Shown here: positions 17,562 to 26,927 of the stretch, piece by piece
Position numbering within the stretch: position 1 is the stretch's first letter
How the letters are laid out: each line of letters begins with the position of its first letter
From: Halovenus salina
GTDB lineage: Archaea; Halobacteriota; Halobacteria; Halobacteriales; Haloarculaceae
Assembly: GCF_026410925.1 (NCBI RefSeq)
Contig: NZ_CP112972.1
Location: 1,674,001 to 1,738,000, forward strand
Length of the DNA stretch: 64,000 nt
Reading direction: 5' to 3'
Made by a program: the position numbers and the translations under genes
Notes under the pieces: model-generated
Told to the model about the DNA's origin: nothing
What the model saw: only the letters and a program-made list of their open reading frames with translations
Database searches by the model: none

Positions 17562-19790
17562 ATGAAAGATAACACCGACGCCGGGGGTGATACCAAAGGG
17601 GATGAAACAACCGGTAGTAGCCAAAGAAGCGTTTACGAAGCTATCTGCAGTAAGATAGACGATGCAGTCTTTTTGATCGATGTTGAGCACTCAGATGACG
17701 ACTACACATTTACTTATGAATATTCCAATAGCTCATATCAACAACGGACTGGTCTTTCCGAAGGCGCGTTACGCCGGCAAACCCCACGAGAGCTTCTCGG
17801 CGACAAACAGGGTTCGACCGTCACGGGAAACTGCCGCCGGTGTGTCGAACAGCGAGAGACAATCGAATACGAAGAGAGAGTAGACCTATCGGACGGCACG
17901 AGTCACTGGCAGACAAAGCTCACCCCAATCACTGACACCGGACAAGTCACACAAATCGTCGGCATCGCACGGGACATAACAAAAGAAAAAGAACAACAAC
18001 AGCGCCTACGGCAGGTCTATCGGCGCTTCGAGACTGTCATGGAAACGATGTCTGCGGCGATATTTTTGAAAGATACTGACGGGCAGTACCTGCTAATGAA
18101 TCAGGCGTGTCGTGACCTGTTCAACGTCGCAGACCAGGACATCATTGGGTTGACTGATGACGCCATTCTTCCGTCGGACGTTGCTGAAAACGCCAGAACA
18201 GATGATCGACGGGTCATCGAGAACGGTGAGATAATCGAGATAGAGGAGACAATCCCGACCGCTGAGGGGACGACAGTTCGACTTACGCGGAAATCTCCGG
18301 TCTACAACGACGAGGGAGAGATAGAGGGGGTCTGTGGCGTCTCGACCGATATCACCGAGCGGAAGCGAAATGAACAGGAACTCCAGCATCTCAAAGACCA
18401 GTTCGAACTCGCTGTCGAGGGCGGAAATATCGGCATCTGGGACTGGGATATGAGTACCGACGAGGTTGAATTCAACGAACAGTGGGCAGAAATGCTGGGT
18501 TATTCACGTGACGAGCTGGCGTTTTCTTTCGACACCTGGGAGCGTCTCGTCCATCCCGACGATCTTGCATCTGTTACGGACGCACTGGAGACGCATATCG
18601 ACGGCGACACAGATATCTACGATCACGAAATTCGGATGCAGACAAAAGAGGGCGACTGGAAGTGGATTCAGACTATCGGTAGAGTCGTCGATAGAGACGA
18701 TGAGGGAGAAGCAACCCGTACTGCCGGCGTTCATATCGATATCAGCGACCGGAAGCAAGCCGAACAGGAACTCGAGCGAACCAGCGAGTTTCTCAGGGAG
18801 ACACAAGAGGTCGCCCGCATCGGTGGGTGGGAGTTCAACCTGCGGTCCGGGATGATGCGGTGGTCCGACGAACTGTATCACATCCATGGACTGCCACTGG
18901 ATGCAGACCTAACGCCTGAAGAAGGGATTGAGTTCTATCATCCAGACGATAGAGAGACGATCAGGGAAGCCTTCGACCGCCTCACTACGGAAGGCGAACC
19001 GTACGACTTGGAGTTACGGATTGTCACGGTAGACAACGACGTTCGCTGGATTCGCACGCGTGGAGAGCCGTCGTATGACGGTGACGAAATCGTTGCCGTT
19101 CAGGGGACATTTCAGGACATCACCGAGCGCAAGGAACGTGAACAGGAACTCAAGCGACAGAATAGTCGACTCAACGAGTTTGCAAGCGTTGTCTCCCACG
19201 ATCTCCGAAACCCACTCAACGTCGCTCAAATACGGGCGACGGCTCTGCAACAGCAGAATAGCAACGAGTTGCAAGAGCACCTCCGTCCGCTCGTGACTGC
19301 GCTGGAGCGAATAGAGAGCATTATCGAGGACACACTGACGCTCGCTCGACAGGGAAACACTGTTGGTGAAATGAGTACAATATCGGTCGTTGATCTCATT
19401 GGTAAATGCTGGGCAGGGGTAGAGACAGCAGAAGCGACGTTCGAACTCGACGACGAATTCACGATAGTAGGTGACCGCGACCGACTCCAACATGTGTTCG
19501 AGAACTTGTTCCGCAATGCAGTAGAACATGGTGGCGAGGACGTAACGGTTCGAATTGGACGCTGTGGTGAGAACTGTCTCTACGTCGAAGACGACGGGCC
19601 AGGAATTCCACCGGGTGACCGCGACACGGTGCTAGAACCAGGCCACACGTCTGCAACAGGGGAGACAGGTTTCGGTCTCACGATCGTCAAGCGCATCGCA
19701 GAGGCTCACGGCTGGGGAATAACGATTACTGACGGACGGGACGGCGGTGCTCGCTTTGAGTTCGATACTTCAGAACGGCTCGATGAGTGA
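17562..19790 (+). CDS. Multi-PAS sensor histidine kinase
   Basis: 742 residues, without membrane segments, so it is a cytoplasmic sensor. Four PAS/PAC modules follow one another (about 30-140, 150-265, 275-400, 405-520), each ending in a DITxRK-like PAC end. A HisKA dimerisation helix carries the phospho-acceptor in VVSHDLRNPLNVAQ (His ~546). The HATPase_c domain shows N (LFRNAVEHGG), G1 (VEDDGPGIP) and G2 (GETGFGLTIVKRIAEAHGW) boxes. No response regulator lies nearby, as is usual for haloarchaeal PAS kinases, so the partner is unknown. The ligand is also unknown; no heme or flavin motif was recognised. A perfect hairpin follows 10 nt after the stop. Confidence 0.9.
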   Translation: MKDNTDAGGDTKGDETTGSSQRSVYEAICSKIDDAVFLIDVEHSDDDYTFTYEYSNSSYQQRTGLSEGALRRQTPRELLGDKQGSTVTGNCRRCVEQRETIEYEERVDLSDGTSHWQTKLTPITDTGQVTQIVGIARDITKEKEQQQRLRQVYRRFETVMETMSAAIFLKDTDGQYLLMNQACRDLFNVADQDIIGLTDDAILPSDVAENARTDDRRVIENGEIIEIEETIPTAEGTTVRLTRKSPVYNDEGEIEGVCGVSTDITERKRNEQELQHLKDQFELAVEGGNIGIWDWDMSTDEVEFNEQWAEMLGYSRDELAFSFDTWERLVHPDDLASVTDALETHIDGDTDIYDHEIRMQTKEGDWKWIQTIGRVVDRDDEGEATRTAGVHIDISDRKQAEQELERTSEFLRETQEVARIGGWEFNLRSGMMRWSDELYHIHGLPLDADLTPEEGIEFYHPDDRETIREAFDRLTTEGEPYDLELRIVTVDNDVRWIRTRGEPSYDGDEIVAVQGTFQDITERKEREQELKRQNSRLNEFASVVSHDLRNPLNVAQIRATALQQQNSNELQEHLRPLVTALERIESIIEDTLTLARQGNTVGEMSTISVVDLIGKCWAGVETAEATFELDDEFTIVGDRDRLQHVFENLFRNAVEHGGEDVTVRIGRCGENCLYVEDDGPGIPPGDRDTVLEPGHTSATGETGFGLTIVKRIAEAHGWGITITDGRDGGARFEFDTSERLDE

Positions 19791-19799
19791 GTGATGTTG

Positions 19800-19820
19800 C
19801 AAGACTGATCTGCAGTCTTG
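19800..19820 (+). terminator. Hairpin after the PAS kinase gene
   Basis: CAAGACTG and CAGTCTTG form a perfect 8-bp stem around a 5-nt loop, 10 nt past the kinase stop codon. No strong T-run follows. The remaining ~220 bp up to 20043 show no gene I can support. Confidence 0.4.
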
Positions 19821-20043
19821 ATTCGAAACAGAGCCACTTTGCGGACTCTCTCTGAATGGGTTCTCTGTCGCCTATCCTGAGTGGCTTGCTCGTGCTGGCG
19901 ACACGCTCTACATCTTGCACCCTGAGTAGTATTGTACCAAAATGAGGTGTATTTCTCAACGCCATCGGTCTACGGGAGTTGCTCACGAGCGCCCAACGAC
20001 TACCGGTGACTGGTTCACTCGGAGAGACCGATGAAGTAGCCGG

Positions 20044-21123
20044 TCAGTTCGTCGGAGCCTGGGTCAGTTCATCTGCCGGCGACTCGACAGCCGCGCCAGC
20101 CTCGTCATAGAGGTCGAGCAGTTGGCCGATAGTGTGGTCGATATCGTACTGTTCGACGGCCCCCCTCGTGTCGCGGTCGCCGTCGAGACAGTCCTCGATT
20201 GCCGCGGCCATCGCGTCGATATCGTCGTAGGCGAATCGTTCGCCGTTGTCGGCTTGGATGGTCTCCTCGAAGGGCGGGACATCGGCCGCGGCGACGGGTG
20301 TCCCACAGGCGTTTGCTTCGAGCGTCGAGAGCCCGAGCGTGTCGGCCGTCGAGGCCGTGACGAACGCGTCGATAGAGGAATAGAAGATAGGGAGCTCTTC
20401 CCGGGGGAGAAACTCGCTGAACTGGACGTTTTCGGGAGGGTCGCGTTTGAGAACGTCGGCGTAGGGGCCTTCGCCCACGATGACGAAGTCGTACTCCGGG
20501 AGGTGTCTGGCGACCCGGAGAATCTCGTCGACGTTTTTCTCCTTGCTGAGGCGGCCGCTGTAGCCGATGACGGTTCGGGTCTCGTACCACCGCGTCTGTG
20601 TCGGCTTGAAGAAATCGAGGTCGATACCGACCGGGAGCTGGACGTGGTCGACGTCGCGGTCGATGCGCTCGGTCGAGGCTGTCACGGCGTCGAAACTCTC
20701 TAGGTATGACTGTTCCATCGGGAGATACACCCGGGCGAGCGCGTCGGCAACGGATTCGAGCTTGACGCCCTGGTCGAAGTACTCCTCGACGGGGGTGTGG
20801 TGGGTGTACACCGTCGGCAGGTCGTCTTTCCAGGCGTAGTAGCGCCCGAGCAGGCCGACCGGGCCGGGACCGTGACAGTGGACCACGTCGAGGTCGGGCA
20901 GCGTCGACGGCCGCCGGAAGAGTGGAATCCGGTACCCCTCGTAGAAGGGGTTGGGCAGCGACGACACCGGGAATTCACCGTCTTGTGGGTCGTAGTCGCC
21001 GTCCGGATAGACGACAGAGACATCGTGGCCGCGGCGTTCGAGTTCCTCGCGCCAGAGCTTAATCGTGTAGGTGACACCGTCAATTTCCGGGAAGTAGCTG
21101 TCTGTAAAGAAGCCCAGTTTCAT
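20044..21123 (-). CDS. GT4-family glycosyltransferase
   Basis: 359 residues with a GT-B fold. The N-terminal acceptor domain opens with FFTDSYFPEIDGVTYTIKLW, the glycine-rich form seen in GDP-mannose or UDP-sugar dependent lipid glycosyltransferases. The C-terminal donor domain has GYSGRLSKEKNVDEIL, FVIVGEGPYADVLK and DTLGLSTLEANACGTPV; the last corresponds to the EX7E donor-site region. It is a soluble or membrane-associated retaining enzyme that probably glycosylates a lipid acceptor. It lies 42 bp downstream of the alkaline-phosphatase-like gene on the same strand and is likely co-transcribed. Confidence 0.85.
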   Translation of the reverse strand: MKLGFFTDSYFPEIDGVTYTIKLWREELERRGHDVSVVYPDGDYDPQDGEFPVSSLPNPFYEGYRIPLFRRPSTLPDLDVVHCHGPGPVGLLGRYYAWKDDLPTVYTHHTPVEEYFDQGVKLESVADALARVYLPMEQSYLESFDAVTASTERIDRDVDHVQLPVGIDLDFFKPTQTRWYETRTVIGYSGRLSKEKNVDEILRVARHLPEYDFVIVGEGPYADVLKRDPPENVQFSEFLPREELPIFYSSIDAFVTASTADTLGLSTLEANACGTPVAAADVPPFEETIQADNGERFAYDDIDAMAAAIEDCLDGDRDTRGAVEQYDIDHTIGQLLDLYDEAGAAVESPADELTQAPTN

Positions 21124-21165
21124 TGTATCACCACCGTCGTCTCAGTCCCGGCTGGGTGCCGGTCG

Positions 21166-22020
21166 TTACTCGATTTCGAGCCACGGAACCTCCATCAACG
21201 GGGGGATGTACGTCTCGATGTGGTGTTCCCAGACGTCTTCCTCGCCGAAGGCCTCGCCGTGGTCGGCCGTGACGACGACATCGCCGTCGAGCTGTGGTAT
21301 CAGTTCGGCGATTTCTTCGAGTGCAATACGCAGATTCTCCTCGTACAGCGCCATCGCCGCGCCACGGGTGCCGTTTTTGACGACGTCGGTCGGGTCGAGT
21401 TCGAGCCAGAGACCGGCCTTCTGGGCGAGTGCGCTCCCGTCGAGTTTGTCCTCGACCTTGGGTCGGATGGCGTCGCTCAGCGAGGAGAGCGCGCCGCCGT
21501 CGGCGACCTCCTCGGCGTCTTCCTGGCTCCGGATGCCCTTCTGAATCTGCTTGAGCTTGCGGCCTTTGCCCCGCGAGAGATACGGCGCGTGGGGCTGCAT
21601 ATAGTGGAGGACGGTCCGGTCTGCCTCCTCGACGGCCGCCTGGTGGTCCCACAGCGACTCGGCGAGATTCTCCGGCGGGACCGTCGCCAGGTCGTCGTCC
21701 CAGCCGTGTTTCCAGACATCGATGACCTCGGCGAGATGTTCGGTCGCCGTCCACTCGTAGTCACAGCTCGCGCCCCACTTGAGTTCGTTCAGCGGGATGC
21801 CGAGGCTGTTGATGAACGGATTGCCAGAGAAGTACGCGATATCGTGGTCCTCGGTGAGTGTCCGGTAGGCCCACTCCGGGGTCGACGAGCCCAGGCTCCG
21901 ACGCTTTTCGAGACTCCCATCGAGATACTCGTCGTAGACATCGCTGAACACGTCGTAGCGACAGGCGTCGAGAACCAGGCAGTAGTCCCACTCAGACTCC
22001 AGAAACTGCTGGTCTTCCAT
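21166..22020 (-). CDS. Alkaline-phosphatase/sulfatase-fold enzyme, glycan cluster type
   Basis: 284 residues from ATG 22020; upstream residues in the open frame are low quality. The AP-superfamily marks are YCLVLDACRYDVF (first metal Asp), GSSTPEWAY (nucleophile region with Ser/Thr, no FGly-type Cys), HYMQPHAPYL and VVVTADHGEAFGEED (second metal site). It closely parallels the protein at 52637-53578 in order and wording of motifs. Lacking a sulfatase Cys, it is more likely a phosphodiesterase or phosphotransferase acting on surface glycan or lipid substrates. It is first in a likely two-gene operon with the GT4 gene and divergent from the GT87 gene (127 bp). Confidence 0.75.
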   Translation of the reverse strand: MEDQQFLESEWDYCLVLDACRYDVFSDVYDEYLDGSLEKRRSLGSSTPEWAYRTLTEDHDIAYFSGNPFINSLGIPLNELKWGASCDYEWTATEHLAEVIDVWKHGWDDDLATVPPENLAESLWDHQAAVEEADRTVLHYMQPHAPYLSRGKGRKLKQIQKGIRSQEDAEEVADGGALSSLSDAIRPKVEDKLDGSALAQKAGLWLELDPTDVVKNGTRGAAMALYEENLRIALEEIAELIPQLDGDVVVTADHGEAFGEEDVWEHHIETYIPPLMEVPWLEIE

Positions 22021-22147
22021 CGTATCCCGTGGTTTTCGGGGAAGTTGTATAATGCTGTTGGTTGGTCCGCGACACCGACAGCGGCCCACAGACCCCGGAA
22101 TCAGCAGTCGAAACGTTGATTGCTGACCCGCGGATGCCTCCGACAAG

Positions 22148-23413
22148 ATGGGGAGGTTCAAGCGGCTTCAGTCGGTAGCAGATCAGCGGCCAGAACGGCT
22201 CGCTCTTGTATTCGGGTTGCTCACCGGTGTCCTCGGTGTCGTCCTCGCCGCCGTCGAGTTCGCTGAAGGCCAGGAAATCGACTACCAAGCCTACTACTTC
22301 GCCGGACGGGCGGTAGTCAAAGGCGAGCCCTTCGTCGGCTGGGCCATCACCGACGGTTCCTTTCTCACCGAGAAGGCATACGTCTACACGCCGGTGACGG
22401 CCCCCGTTTTCTCGGTCTACGGGGCCCTCCCGCGGTGGCAGTTCGGCTACGTTCTTAACGTCGTGCTTTTGATGGTTGTCTTCTATCTCATCGGCCGACT
22501 CGTACTGACATTCCTCGACCGCCATGGGGTCGAGCTCGAACGTGTCGACCGGCTGCTAATCCTGGGTTTCTCCGTGTTCTCGGGACACAGCATCCTCGGC
22601 ATCTACCGGGGGAACGTCGACCCAATCGTGCTGCTGGCACTTGGCGTGGGCCTGCTGGCTATCGAACGCGGCGAGGGATGGAAAGGTGGTACGCTCTGGG
22701 CGGCGACGGCTCACTTCAAGCTCTTTCCGGCGTTTCTGGGCGTCTGGCTGCTGTACCGCCGTGCCTACCGAGCCATCGCCGCGGCGGTTGTCACTGGGCT
22801 GGGGCTCATCGCCCTCGGGGTCGTCTTCTTTGGTATCGACGCACACATTGACTTCGTCGAGTTCATCGTCAACGAGCGAAGCCGCGAGGGGTACTTCGCG
22901 GGCGGACTCGACCCCGAAATTCAGTGGATTACGCTTCGGCGGCCTCTCTCACAGTTCGTCTCGCTGTCGGGCAATCAGCTATTCGTCGTGACGACGGCAC
23001 TCGTCGCGCCCTTTGTCTATCGGGTCTACCGGCACGCCAACTCCGAACTCGACCGGACGGTCGCCTTCTTCGCGACGATGGTCGCCATGCTCATCACCAT
23101 CGTCCCCTCGACGCTCAACTACGTCGTCTACCTCTATTTCCCGCTGCTCGGGCTGGTGTACATGACCGAAGACCCGACTGCGAAGCGGCTGTTCATCGCA
23201 GGACTCATTTTGGTCAATCTCCCGCTATACCCCCAGCACATCGACCTCATCGTCGGGGCACTCCCGCTGGGGGTCGTCGGCGACGCAGTCACCACGGGGG
23301 CGCGGGCGGTCCTGACCTACACCTCGATTCCACTGGTCGGCTTCCTCTGTATCCTGGCCGGCTGTATCAGGTTCGTTCAGGTGCCAAACGTCACCGAACG
23401 GCCGGCCGAGTGA
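22148..23413 (+). CDS. GT87-like polyprenyl-phosphate-dependent membrane glycosyltransferase
   Basis: 421 residues with about ten membrane helices. After the first helix comes an extracellular loop with EIDYQAYYFAGRAV and the YVYTPVTAPVFSVYG segment, followed by LGIYRGNVDPIVLLAL. This is the DUF2029/GT87 pattern of alpha-mannosyltransferases that use a polyprenyl-phosphate sugar on the outer face of the membrane. The acidic residue pair near the first loop would be catalytic. It most likely extends a glycolipid or surface glycan built with the neighbouring GT4. It converges with the APH-fold gene (3 bp between stops). Confidence 0.8.
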   Translation: MGRFKRLQSVADQRPERLALVFGLLTGVLGVVLAAVEFAEGQEIDYQAYYFAGRAVVKGEPFVGWAITDGSFLTEKAYVYTPVTAPVFSVYGALPRWQFGYVLNVVLLMVVFYLIGRLVLTFLDRHGVELERVDRLLILGFSVFSGHSILGIYRGNVDPIVLLALGVGLLAIERGEGWKGGTLWAATAHFKLFPAFLGVWLLYRRAYRAIAAAVVTGLGLIALGVVFFGIDAHIDFVEFIVNERSREGYFAGGLDPEIQWITLRRPLSQFVSLSGNQLFVVTTALVAPFVYRVYRHANSELDRTVAFFATMVAMLITIVPSTLNYVVYLYFPLLGLVYMTEDPTAKRLFIAGLILVNLPLYPQHIDLIVGALPLGVVGDAVTTGARAVLTYTSIPLVGFLCILAGCIRFVQVPNVTERPAE

Positions 23414-23416
23414 CCG

Positions 23417-24307
23417 TCACAGGAGACTCCGGAGATGCCGGCGAAGCTGTGCCCGACCCCGACTGGTCGTGACGTGTCGGGCGAGGCGCTCGGCTGACTG
23501 CCCGAGCCAGAGGAGTTTGTAGGCAGTCCCGAGTGTCTCGTAATCCGGCGGGAGCGGGCGGTACCGGCGGTACCCCTCCCTGAGTTCGTGCCGGAGCTGT
23601 TCCCGTGTCGCCGCCGAGAGCGACGGCCAGAACCAGTCGACAAAGCGCATCTCCGCGCGAGCGAGCGCGTATCCCGCGGTCGTGACGTGGGCGTTCCCCC
23701 AGTCGAGAACTGCCGTCGCGCCGTCGTCGACGAGCAGATTCCCGGGAAAGAGGTCGCCGTGTGTGAGCACCGGCTGCCAGTCCTCGGTGTCACAGCCGGC
23801 GTGTTCGGCGAGTCGGCGTCCCTGTTCGGGAATCCAGACACCGGCCGGCCGCTCGACGACCAGGTCGTCGCCGTTACGGGCGAGTCCACCGGTCCGGTCG
23901 AACGCGTGGGTCGCGTGGAGTTCGCCGAGCATCGCGCCGGCGTCGCGGAGAATCCGCGAACAGTCATCGCCAAGCGACGGAAAGGGCGTCGGCGGGGACC
24001 CATCCAGGAACTCGTACAGCGCCCACCGGGTGGTCGACCCGTTCTCTCGGACGAGCCCGGAGGCAAGAACCGACGGGGCGACGATCTCGGTCGTCTCGGT
24101 CACCAGTTCGAGCACCAGCGGCTCGATGACGTCGCCGGTCCGGACGCTCGGTCCGCCGAGCTTGCAGACCGCCCGGCCGGGGCCGCTATCGAGTTCGAGC
24201 AGGTACGTCTGTGCGACCCGGCCGCCCGTCGCCTGCTCGCAGCTCCGGACACCACACGACAGCGCCGCCTCGACAATGTGTTCGACTCGCTGGGGTGGGC
24301 CAGCCAT
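23417..24307 (-). CDS. Aminoglycoside phosphotransferase (APH)-fold kinase
   Basis: 296 residues; ATG 24307 is chosen because the kinase fold begins there (GPPQRVEHIVEAAL). The kinase N-lobe (TYLLELDSGPGRAVCKLG, with the ATP-binding Lys) is followed by the Brenner motif VLTHGDLFPGNLLVDD and the metal-binding VLDWGNAH. APH-fold proteins phosphorylate small molecules such as sugars, choline or amino sugars. In a glycan cluster a sugar or lipid-precursor kinase is a plausible reading; antibiotic resistance is not implied. It diverges from the LPG-synthase-like gene with 97 bp between starts. Confidence 0.82.
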   Translation of the reverse strand: MAGPPQRVEHIVEAALSCGVRSCEQATGGRVAQTYLLELDSGPGRAVCKLGGPSVRTGDVIEPLVLELVTETTEIVAPSVLASGLVRENGSTTRWALYEFLDGSPPTPFPSLGDDCSRILRDAGAMLGELHATHAFDRTGGLARNGDDLVVERPAGVWIPEQGRRLAEHAGCDTEDWQPVLTHGDLFPGNLLVDDGATAVLDWGNAHVTTAGYALARAEMRFVDWFWPSLSAATREQLRHELREGYRRYRPLPPDYETLGTAYKLLWLGQSAERLARHVTTSRGRAQLRRHLRSLL

Positions 24308-24404
24308 CGTGAGACGTATCTCACGGTGGGGATTTGGCTCCGTCGGTCGGCGGATTCCGATACCCTCAAACGGCCGGTGGTCAAACCGATACAACACTCT
24401 CGGG

Positions 24405-25424
24405 ATGCTAGATAAAAAGCAGGCGCTGACGGGAATTCTCCTCTGGGCGCTGGTCGCCGTCGCCTTTGCGACGCTTGCTGGTGTCGGTGACTTCGTCGAG
24501 CGACTGAGCGGGATTACACCCTCCGAGTTCGCGGTCATGCTCGTGGCAGTGAGCATCGGCGTCATCGCAATGGGGTCGTGTCTCTACGTCATCGCCCGCA
24601 ACCTCGGCCTCGGTGGCTCGCTCATCGAGACGATCTTTCTTAACACGAGCGTGAGCCTCGCCCACAACCTCACGCCCTTCGGACAGGCAAGCGGTGTCCC
24701 AATCGGCGCGGCAATCCTCTCGAAGCGATTCGAGGGCGACTACGAGGAGTCACTGGCCGCGCTATCGATGAAGGACATCGTCAGCTTCGCGCCCGCAATC
24801 GTCGTGTTCATCTTTGGTGGCGGCTATCTCGCCTTCTACGAGCAGTCGATTCCGGACCGAATCCGGCCACTCGTGGCTGCCTTCGCGGGGTTCGTCCTCC
24901 TCCTCTGTACCGCGGCGCTCGCGGTCTATCGCTATCCAGAGTACATGCGCGCCATCATCCGCCGTCTCGTCGCCGGGGCGAACCGTCTTGCGGGACGGCT
25001 CCCGCTCGTGCCGAATCTCTCGCCCGAAGAAATCGACAGCCGTATCACGAACTTCCTCGACTCGATTGCACAGGTCGCCGGCAACAGACGGACCGTCGCG
25101 CTCGCGAGTCTCTTCGCGACATCGTCATTTGTCGCACAGGGCTGTCTCCTCTGGCTCACACTCGGGGCGGTCGGCGTTGAGGTCTCGGTCGTCTTCGCGG
25201 TGTTTACCGTCCAGGCCTCGTTGCTGGCCTCCGGGCTCCCGCTCCCGGGGGGCAGCGGCGGCGTCGAGGGCGTCCAGGTAGTCATGTTGATTGCGACCGC
25301 CGGCGTCTCTAGAGAGGCCGTGATTCCCGCAGTCGTCCTCAGCCGTGGCCTCGTCTTCTGGACGCCTATCATCGTCGGGTCGATGACCCTGCTGGTGCTC
25401 CAGATACAGGGCACCTTCGAGTAA
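24405..25424 (+). CDS. Lysylphosphatidylglycerol synthase TM-region/UPF0104 membrane protein
   Basis: 339 residues from ATG 24405. Eight or so membrane helices match the flippase-like N-terminal domain of MprF/UPF0104. The family signature loops are present: LAHNLTPFGQASGVPIGA in the first half and the Gly-rich SGLPLPGGSGGVEG near residue 270. No aminoacyl-transfer domain is attached, so it is the stand-alone membrane type common in archaea, often found beside glycosyltransferases and presumed to move or bind lipids. It belongs by position to the 20.0-25.4 kb glycolipid cluster. Confidence 0.85.
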   Translation: MLDKKQALTGILLWALVAVAFATLAGVGDFVERLSGITPSEFAVMLVAVSIGVIAMGSCLYVIARNLGLGGSLIETIFLNTSVSLAHNLTPFGQASGVPIGAAILSKRFEGDYEESLAALSMKDIVSFAPAIVVFIFGGGYLAFYEQSIPDRIRPLVAAFAGFVLLLCTAALAVYRYPEYMRAIIRRLVAGANRLAGRLPLVPNLSPEEIDSRITNFLDSIAQVAGNRRTVALASLFATSSFVAQGCLLWLTLGAVGVEVSVVFAVFTVQASLLASGLPLPGGSGGVEGVQVVMLIATAGVSREAVIPAVVLSRGLVFWTPIIVGSMTLLVLQIQGTFE

Positions 25425-25460
25425 CGGTACGGGCGACAACTGGAAACAGACAGTGAGTTT

Positions 25461-26294
25461 ATGTCTGTGGACACGAACACAGAGATAATGGCAAGTCTCA
25501 GGGACCTCGGGTTGTCAGAGTACGAATCCCGGGCCTATCAGTCGTTACTCGATACGGGACCGACAACCGCAAAAGAGTTGTCTCGAACCAGCGACGTGCC
25601 GATGGGGCGGATATACGACGTGTTGAACAGCTTGGAGACACAGAATCTGGCCCGGAGTCAGGCGGCCAGCCGGCCAAAAAAGTACGTCGCCGTCGAGCCC
25701 GAGACGGCACTCGACCGCCTGCTCGAAGACAAAGAACAGGAGCTCGACGAACAGCTCACACAGTTCGAGAGCATCGCGAGCGAGCTGGAGACACAGCTCG
25801 AGGCGAGCGACCCCGTCGACGAGCAGTTCTGGACGGCGGCGCTGGGAGCAGAGGAGACAATCGACCTGCTCGCCGAGCGTCTTGCCGCCGCCGACGAGCG
25901 CATCATCTTCGTCGCCGCCACCCCCACCTCGCGGTTCGATGTTGACGCCGTCGGCGAGCGCATCACCGACGAGCTCGAACGCGTTCTCGAACGCGGGATT
26001 CCTGTCTCGCTGCTCGAACATCCCTCGGTCGTCGAGGCCCTCCCGACGGAAGTGGGCAAACGCTACCGCGAGCAGCTCCAGAACTACGACCACTTCGAGG
26101 TCCGGGTGGTCGAAGATATCGGGAGCACCTTCGCTATCATCGATCAGGTCGAAATCTGCATCGAGGTTCCGCATCCGCTGAACCGGAAGGAGGCCTTCGC
26201 CCTTATCAACCTCAAAGACGCCGAGTTCGCCGCCGACGTCGAGGCCTCCTTCGAGCGCCGGTGGGAGCAGGCCCGCGATTTCTCGCTGAGCTAA
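25461..26294 (+). CDS. TrmB-family transcriptional regulator
   Basis: 277 residues. The N-terminal TrmB-type winged helix (LGLSEYESRAYQSLLDTGP, TAKELSRTSDVPMGRIYDVL, RPKKYVAVEP) covers ~10-80. A coiled linker covers ~85-115. The C-terminal effector domain resembles the TrmB/phospholipase-D-like regulatory region. An internal ATG at 25488 is an alternative start. TrmB proteins often control sugar uptake or central metabolism. The adjacency to a glycolipid cluster upstream and to a small membrane protein 5 bp downstream gives the only hints to its target. Confidence 0.88.
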   Translation: MSVDTNTEIMASLRDLGLSEYESRAYQSLLDTGPTTAKELSRTSDVPMGRIYDVLNSLETQNLARSQAASRPKKYVAVEPETALDRLLEDKEQELDEQLTQFESIASELETQLEASDPVDEQFWTAALGAEETIDLLAERLAAADERIIFVAATPTSRFDVDAVGERITDELERVLERGIPVSLLEHPSVVEALPTEVGKRYREQLQNYDHFEVRVVEDIGSTFAIIDQVEICIEVPHPLNRKEAFALINLKDAEFAADVEASFERRWEQARDFSLS

Positions 26295-26299
26295 CGGCG

Positions 26300-26506
26300 A
26301 TGAAATTGCCCCCTCCGTCGTACAGCGCGTACGTGGAGTTCGTGACGACCGTAGTCGTGACCGTTGCACTCCTTCAGTATCTCGGCGTGTTCGGTCCGTC
26401 GGAAGCAGTCGACCTGATGTACCTTGCCGGCCTGTGCCTCACGCTCCCAGTGGTCACCTATCTGCTGACGGTCGTCTGTGAGAACACCACATTGGTTTCA
26501 CAGTGA
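26300..26506 (+). CDS. Small two-helix membrane protein
   Basis: 68 residues from ATG 26300, starting 5 bp after the TrmB stop and so probably in the same transcript. Two hydrophobic segments (FVTTVVVTVALLQYLGVF and LMYLAGLCLTLPVVTYLLTV) are separated by a short acidic loop. No family is recognised. The tight spacing suggests a role linked to the regulator, for instance as membrane partner; this is inference. Confidence 0.55.
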   Translation: MKLPPPSYSAYVEFVTTVVVTVALLQYLGVFGPSEAVDLMYLAGLCLTLPVVTYLLTVVCENTTLVSQ

Positions 26507-26631
26507 AGAAGATGGTCCGAGACGGGCAATAGGAGTCGTTCGGTATGCTCTACGACGTGTTGCTGTGAATCGGGCTCGTCGCCGCACCGGAGGACAAGTC
26601 TCTCTACGCTTGGGCGCCCACTGCTAGACCG

Positions 26632-26904
26632 ATGGGCGAGCGTCTTCGAGAACTTGTTACGGACACACAGACGGTTGTGACAGCGGGGGCCCGCCCGCTC
26701 GGCGCTGTCTTGCTCTGTGCTGGTATTGCACACGTACTGATGCCGCGGGTGCTCCTCGCGGTTGCGGCCACGGGCTACGCGCGCGTCCTCGGCGTCGACT
26801 TCGAGTCCGGTGCGACGACCCCACGTCGGGTTCGGGCCGTCGGCATCGGGATGGTGCTGCTCGGGGGACATCTGGTCTATCACGGCGGCCTCAGACCAAC
26901 GTGA
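26632..26904 (+). CDS. Small membrane protein, hypothetical
   Basis: 90 residues with two hydrophobic stretches (GAVLLCAGIAHVLMPRVLLAV and VGIGMVLLGGHLVYH) joined by a loop (FESGATTPRRVRAV). The composition is coding-like, with GC-rich third positions. It resembles haloarchaeal DoxX/DUF-type two-helix proteins only in general form. The function is unknown. Confidence 0.55.
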   Translation: MGERLRELVTDTQTVVTAGARPLGAVLLCAGIAHVLMPRVLLAVAATGYARVLGVDFESGATTPRRVRAVGIGMVLLGGHLVYHGGLRPT

Positions 26905-26927
26905 GTCAAAGCCGTCCCAGCCGGGCA

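Noticed and set aside
23417-24307. APH-fold protein as an antibiotic resistance gene
   Set aside because: The fold covers many sugar and metabolite kinases, and the surroundings are glycosylation genes.
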